A stretch of 64,000 nucleotides of DNA from Gordonibacter pamelaeae (GTDB lineage Bacteria; Actinomycetota; Coriobacteriia; Coriobacteriales; Eggerthellaceae), in assembly GCF_042665095.1 (NCBI RefSeq), contig NZ_JBHTBV010000002.1; one strand, written 5' to 3'. The notes under the pieces were generated by a model. It did not search any database. It saw nothing but the letters and a program-made list of their open reading frames with translations, and was not told where the DNA came from. This document shows, one piece after another, positions 60,762 to 64,000 of this stretch; within the stretch, counting starts at the first letter, position 1, and every line of letters begins with the position of its first letter. A program made the position numbers and the translations under genes.

Positions 60762-61427
60762 CTACTTCGTCAGATAGAACACATTGGGGCTGGTTCCCGC
60801 CGATTCACGCAACTTGTAGTAGTTGCGCCCTTCGATGGCTTTCGACACCTCGGACTCCGGGTCGTCCAAATCACCCCAGAAGCGGGCGCGCCCCATGCAC
60901 AGCTGCATGCATGCCGGCACTTCACCTCGGTCGATCAGGTTATGGCAGAACGTGCACTTTTCCACCGTGCCAGCCTCGTGCGTCGGCGCATCGGCCTCGC
61001 CCACCACCACATCGAGATAGTACTCGGGTGCACCGCCGTTCATCGACCGCACGTGATCGTACGGACACGCCATCACACATGCGCGGCAACCGATGCACAG
61101 CGAGTTGTCGACATATACAATGCCGTCATCGCGCTTCTTCGTCGCACCTGTAGGGCACACGCCCAGGCACGGAGGATTGCCGCAGTGCTGGCATTGCACC
61201 GGCAGGAATTCCAACACGCAGTTCGGGAACTCGCCGAACGCATTGTCGTTGGCCGTGGCGCCGTGCACGACTGCCGTGCCGAAATCGTCCTGATCGGCGC
61301 TAGACCTCGTGTACACCGTGTTGTAGGTTATATCCTTGGGCAGATTGTTGGCGATCTTGCATGCCGTGGCGCACGCTTGGCAGCCTACGCAGCGCTCGAG
61401 GTCGATAGCCATACCATATCGGGTCAT
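60762..61427 (-). CDS. four-cluster ferredoxin-like electron-transfer subunit (DmsB type)
   Basis: A 221-residue iron-sulfur protein with Cys groups CVGCQACATAC, CQHCGNPPCLGVCPTGA, CIGCRACVMACPYDHVRS and CTFCHNLI...CMQLCMGRARFWG. This is the DmsB/NrfC order of four [4Fe-4S] clusters. The start at 61427 follows GAGGACTG. Compared with the ferredoxin at 44589, it has a longer insertion between the first two groups. Confidence 0.93.
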   Translation of the reverse strand: MTRYGMAIDLERCVGCQACATACKIANNLPKDITYNTVYTRSSADQDDFGTAVVHGATANDNAFGEFPNCVLEFLPVQCQHCGNPPCLGVCPTGATKKRDDGIVYVDNSLCIGCRACVMACPYDHVRSMNGGAPEYYLDVVVGEADAPTHEAGTVEKCTFCHNLIDRGEVPACMQLCMGRARFWGDLDDPESEVSKAIEGRNYYKLRESAGTSPNVFYLTK

Positions 61428-61440
61428 AGTATCAGTCCTC

Positions 61441-63933
61441 CTATAGCTTCTCGACGGCAACAGCCTGGTCGAAGTAGCACTGGTTGCGCGTCACCTGGTT
61501 GTAGTCATTGAACGAGATGGTTGCAAAATCGCCATCGATGTGCTCGCGCGTAAGGAAACTGCGCGGGCAGTTGATGGTCTTGGGCGCTTGGCCGGCATTG
61601 ATGGTGGCCAGCAGCGTTACCGAGCCCCGGTCATTGTAGAGGCGCACGGTATCGCCCTCGCCGATCCCCAGCTCCTTGGCGTCATGAGGATTGAAACGCG
61701 CAACTGGCTGCCTCTCGTATTCCTTCATATAGCCCACATCCCACCACTGCGTGTGGTTGCGCGTGCGCATATGCTCGCCAAGAACGGAGTACGGATACTT
61801 CTTGCGAATGGGCGCTTCCAGATTTGCCTCGCGCGCCGGCTCCCAGTACAGAAGCAGATGCTCCTTGCTCTCGTCGACTTTTTGGCCCAGGTTGTACTCG
61901 GGAACGACCTTTTCCGTCCAAAACTTGGCACGGCCGTTTTGGAAGAAGAATTTACCGCCTAGGAGCGGATTGTCCTTGAGTTGATGGTTGCGGGCAATCT
62001 TCGTCTCGCGCAGCGATTCGTATGTGACGCCCTCCTTCTTTGCCACGGGGCTGTCGAGCCACAGGGAAATGTAGTCTTTTTCAGTGAAGTCGAAGAAATC
62101 ACCGAAGCCCATAGCGGTGCCGATCATCTTATAAATGTCGAAGTCGGGCTTGCTTTCGTACAGGGGCTCGATCGCCTTGTCGTTGTACAAAAGGTACGGC
62201 ATGTTGTACGAACGAACGCGCACATCTTCGCACTCGAACCAATGGCAAGCTGGCAGCAGGATATCGGCATACAGGGCCGTGTCGCTCATGGTCATCTCCT
62301 GGACAACCAAAAACTCTATCTCCTGCAGCGATTTGATGGTTTCGTTCTGCTCGGTCTGGTTCGAAACAATGTTGGTGCACGAGCAGTACAGGCTCTTTAG
62401 CGGGAACGGTTTGCCAAGAAGTTCCTGGTCGTGGACGATGCCATACAGCGCAGTCCAGTTGATGTTACGACCGGGACCCGCGGGTTTCTCGCCTTTAGAG
62501 CTGGGCTGGTTTATGCAGCCCTTTGAATTGCTGATGCCGAAGCTACCACCGCCGGAAATGACGCCTGCGGAAGGCTTGCCTATGTTACCCGTGATGAGCA
62601 ATAGGGTAAAAATGGAATCGTACGTGTAGATGGCATTGAAGTAATGGTTCAAGCCTTGGTTCATGCCGGTGAGTACGGGGCCCTCCTGACCGTACATGCG
62701 TGCAAGGCGCTTGATGTCTTCGACAGGCACGCCACAGGTCTCAGAGGCGCGCTCGGGCGTCCAAGCAGAAATAGCTTCGAGAATCATGCTCCACACCGGA
62801 CGGATTCTAAAACCTTCTATCTCTTCGGGGATACCCTCCAGCGCAGGCATTTCGGCTTCCGAATAGGGCTTGGCGGACCGTGTCGCCTCGTCCCATACCA
62901 CTTCAGGATCAATGACGGTCGGTTTGCCCGTCATAGCATTCACCGGGCCCTCCGTAGCCGGAACACCCAAATCGCTCATGCGCAAGAACGTGTTGTCTTC
63001 TTTCACCAGGAAAGGAGCCTCGGTATGGGCCCGCAAAAACTCGGAGTCCTGCCAGCCTTGGGCAATAACTTCGCTCAAGATGCCGAACACAAGCGCACCG
63101 TCGGTTGCAGGATAGACGGGAACATACCAATCGGACTTCGCTACGTTGGTGTTGTACTGGATATCGATGGTGGTAAGCTGTGCACCCGCCTCCTTCGCAT
63201 CAAGGTAGAGGTGCATCATGCGCTTGCAGGAAACGGCAGGATTGCAGCCCCAGATGACAATATGGTTGGCGCCACTCCATTCTTTGGGGGACACGAACGC
63301 TCCGCCAGGACCGAACATCTTCGACATAGCCGACTGGAACGCGATGTCGCGATCGGGAAGCACGCTGCAAGCGCCCATGACGGTCTGTAGGTGCTGCATG
63401 ACCGACCCGTCGGCTGTGCCGCCGCCCAGCACGGCCGTGTTGCCGCTGCCCATGAAGAAGGCGATGGATTCCGGACCGAACTCCTCACGATAGTTTTTCC
63501 ATTTCTCAGCGATCTCCTTGATAGCCTCATCCCAGGAAATGCGCTCGAATTCGCCAGCACCGCGCTCGCCCACACGGCGCATCGGGTACTGCAGGCGCCC
63601 GGCGCTGTATACGCGAGCAGGATGACTTAACCCCTTCGGACAGATGTGCTCGAAGAACGGCTCTTCCTCGATACGGCCAGCCGTAGTGCGCACAATCTGA
63701 CCGTCACGCACGTGCACGTTCAGATAACACCCCTGAATGCACTGAGAGCGGCATGCACCAGATAAGATCTCCTCGGTACCGGCTTTCGACGAGTCGGCCG
63801 CATGCGGGGCGAGCCCCTTGGCAGTAGCTGAGCAACCGGACAGAGCCCCAGCAGCAGTGAGGGTCGCAGCGCCAGCGATGAACGAGCGGCGGGTAAAGCC
63901 GCGATTATTTTTATCGGACGTGGTTTCAGTCAT
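61441..63933 (-). CDS. Tat-exported molybdopterin oxidoreductase catalytic subunit (lipobox-like Cys)
   Basis: An 830-residue DMSO-reductase-superfamily enzyme. The Tat signal GFTRRSFIAGAATLTAAGAL is followed by SGC, so the signal may be processed as a lipoprotein. The FS0 motif is CRSQCIQGC with a fourth Cys in EHICPKG. Cofactor motifs include AFFMGSGNTAV, VIWGCNPAVS, TGNIGKPSAGVISGGGSFG and DILLPACHW. The residue coordinating Mo is not evident (the region reads GACSVLPDRDIAFQ), so the reductase type is open. AAGGGGAGAG precedes the ATG. The lower GC of this gene and its neighbours differs slightly from the first molybdoenzyme operon. Confidence 0.9.
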   Translation of the reverse strand: MTETTSDKNNRGFTRRSFIAGAATLTAAGALSGCSATAKGLAPHAADSSKAGTEEILSGACRSQCIQGCYLNVHVRDGQIVRTTAGRIEEEPFFEHICPKGLSHPARVYSAGRLQYPMRRVGERGAGEFERISWDEAIKEIAEKWKNYREEFGPESIAFFMGSGNTAVLGGGTADGSVMQHLQTVMGACSVLPDRDIAFQSAMSKMFGPGGAFVSPKEWSGANHIVIWGCNPAVSCKRMMHLYLDAKEAGAQLTTIDIQYNTNVAKSDWYVPVYPATDGALVFGILSEVIAQGWQDSEFLRAHTEAPFLVKEDNTFLRMSDLGVPATEGPVNAMTGKPTVIDPEVVWDEATRSAKPYSEAEMPALEGIPEEIEGFRIRPVWSMILEAISAWTPERASETCGVPVEDIKRLARMYGQEGPVLTGMNQGLNHYFNAIYTYDSIFTLLLITGNIGKPSAGVISGGGSFGISNSKGCINQPSSKGEKPAGPGRNINWTALYGIVHDQELLGKPFPLKSLYCSCTNIVSNQTEQNETIKSLQEIEFLVVQEMTMSDTALYADILLPACHWFECEDVRVRSYNMPYLLYNDKAIEPLYESKPDFDIYKMIGTAMGFGDFFDFTEKDYISLWLDSPVAKKEGVTYESLRETKIARNHQLKDNPLLGGKFFFQNGRAKFWTEKVVPEYNLGQKVDESKEHLLLYWEPAREANLEAPIRKKYPYSVLGEHMRTRNHTQWWDVGYMKEYERQPVARFNPHDAKELGIGEGDTVRLYNDRGSVTLLATINAGQAPKTINCPRSFLTREHIDGDFATISFNDYNQVTRNQCYFDQAVAVEKL

Positions 63934-63948
63934 GTCTCTCCCCTTACC

Positions 63949-64000
63949 TTACAGAGCGTACGCAGCGTAGAAACCGTAACGAGCCAGGGCGACGCCGATG
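63949..64000 (-). CDS. C-terminal end of a possible DmsC-type anchor subunit (partial)
   Basis: The last 16 codons of a gene that continues beyond the right edge: IGVALARYGFYAAYAL, then TAA. A helical R-Y-G-F-Y end is what DmsC-type anchors show, and it lies directly upstream of the catalytic gene. The identity rests on this short stretch and on context. Confidence 0.4.
   Translation of the reverse strand, partial: IGVALARYGFYAAYAL

Overview
The window reads as a chromosomal segment of a high-GC anaerobic actinobacterium, most likely a member of the Eggerthellaceae (class Coriobacteriia; Eggerthella, Gordonibacter or a relative). This is inferred from the uniformly GC-rich codon use, several Tat-exported molybdoenzymes with ferredoxin-type and membrane partners, an aldehyde:ferredoxin oxidoreductase, a small anaerobic ribonucleotide reductase-like protein, and a multi-pass membrane protein resembling the sensor half of the LuxR-type regulators common in that family. 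No search could be run, so the taxonomic call is a judgement.

Layout. 1-2.2 kb: threonine synthase and a ModE-like helix-turn-helix protein. 2.2-8.1 kb: a small NrdD-like protein, a long inverted repeat, a LuxR-type two-component system, and a divergent ABC-2 exporter (ATPase plus two permeases). 8.1-8.8 kb: a hicAB toxin-antitoxin pair. 8.8-28.9 kb: about 20 kb of co-oriented, mostly overlapping genes that form two consecutive Tad (Flp) pilus modules. They share one prepilin peptidase and end in a Tat-exported ricin-type lectin. 29.3 kb: tRNA-Val. 29.5-35.5 kb: ferritin, an HTH-less membrane protein, a MacB-like ABC protein and a sugar/maltose O-acetyltransferase-like protein. 35.7-43.5 kb: a six-gene operon (VTC polymerase domain, DUF4956, CotH kinase, glycosidase-like protein, HEAT-repeat protein, processive GT2). 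It looks like a cell-surface polymer system. 43.7-51.4 kb: a five-gene molybdoenzyme operon, with a divergent tungsten-type aldehyde:ferredoxin oxidoreductase. 51.5-58.4 kb: a surface-protein operon (BspA-like leucine-rich repeat protein, LAxTG-anchored protein, two more exported proteins) next to a frameshifted GGDEF-EAL gene. 58.6-59.3 kb: transposase remnants. 59.3-64 kb: a second molybdoenzyme operon that runs off the right edge.

How the genes work together. Much of the window concerns the cell surface (pili, lectin, polymer, LRR proteins, exporters) and anaerobic respiration (two Tat-dependent catalytic subunits, three poly-[4Fe-4S] ferredoxins, an NrfD-type and a cytochrome b-like anchor, and two TorD-like chaperones). 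Several genes carry homopolymeric G tracts that put reading frames out of register: the histidine kinase and the GGDEF-EAL protein. These may be phase-variable switches or base-calling errors. Mobile sequence has altered gene ends in two places: a long inverted repeat supplies the last residues of a response regulator, and an IS terminus supplies the last residues of a membrane cytochrome-like protein.
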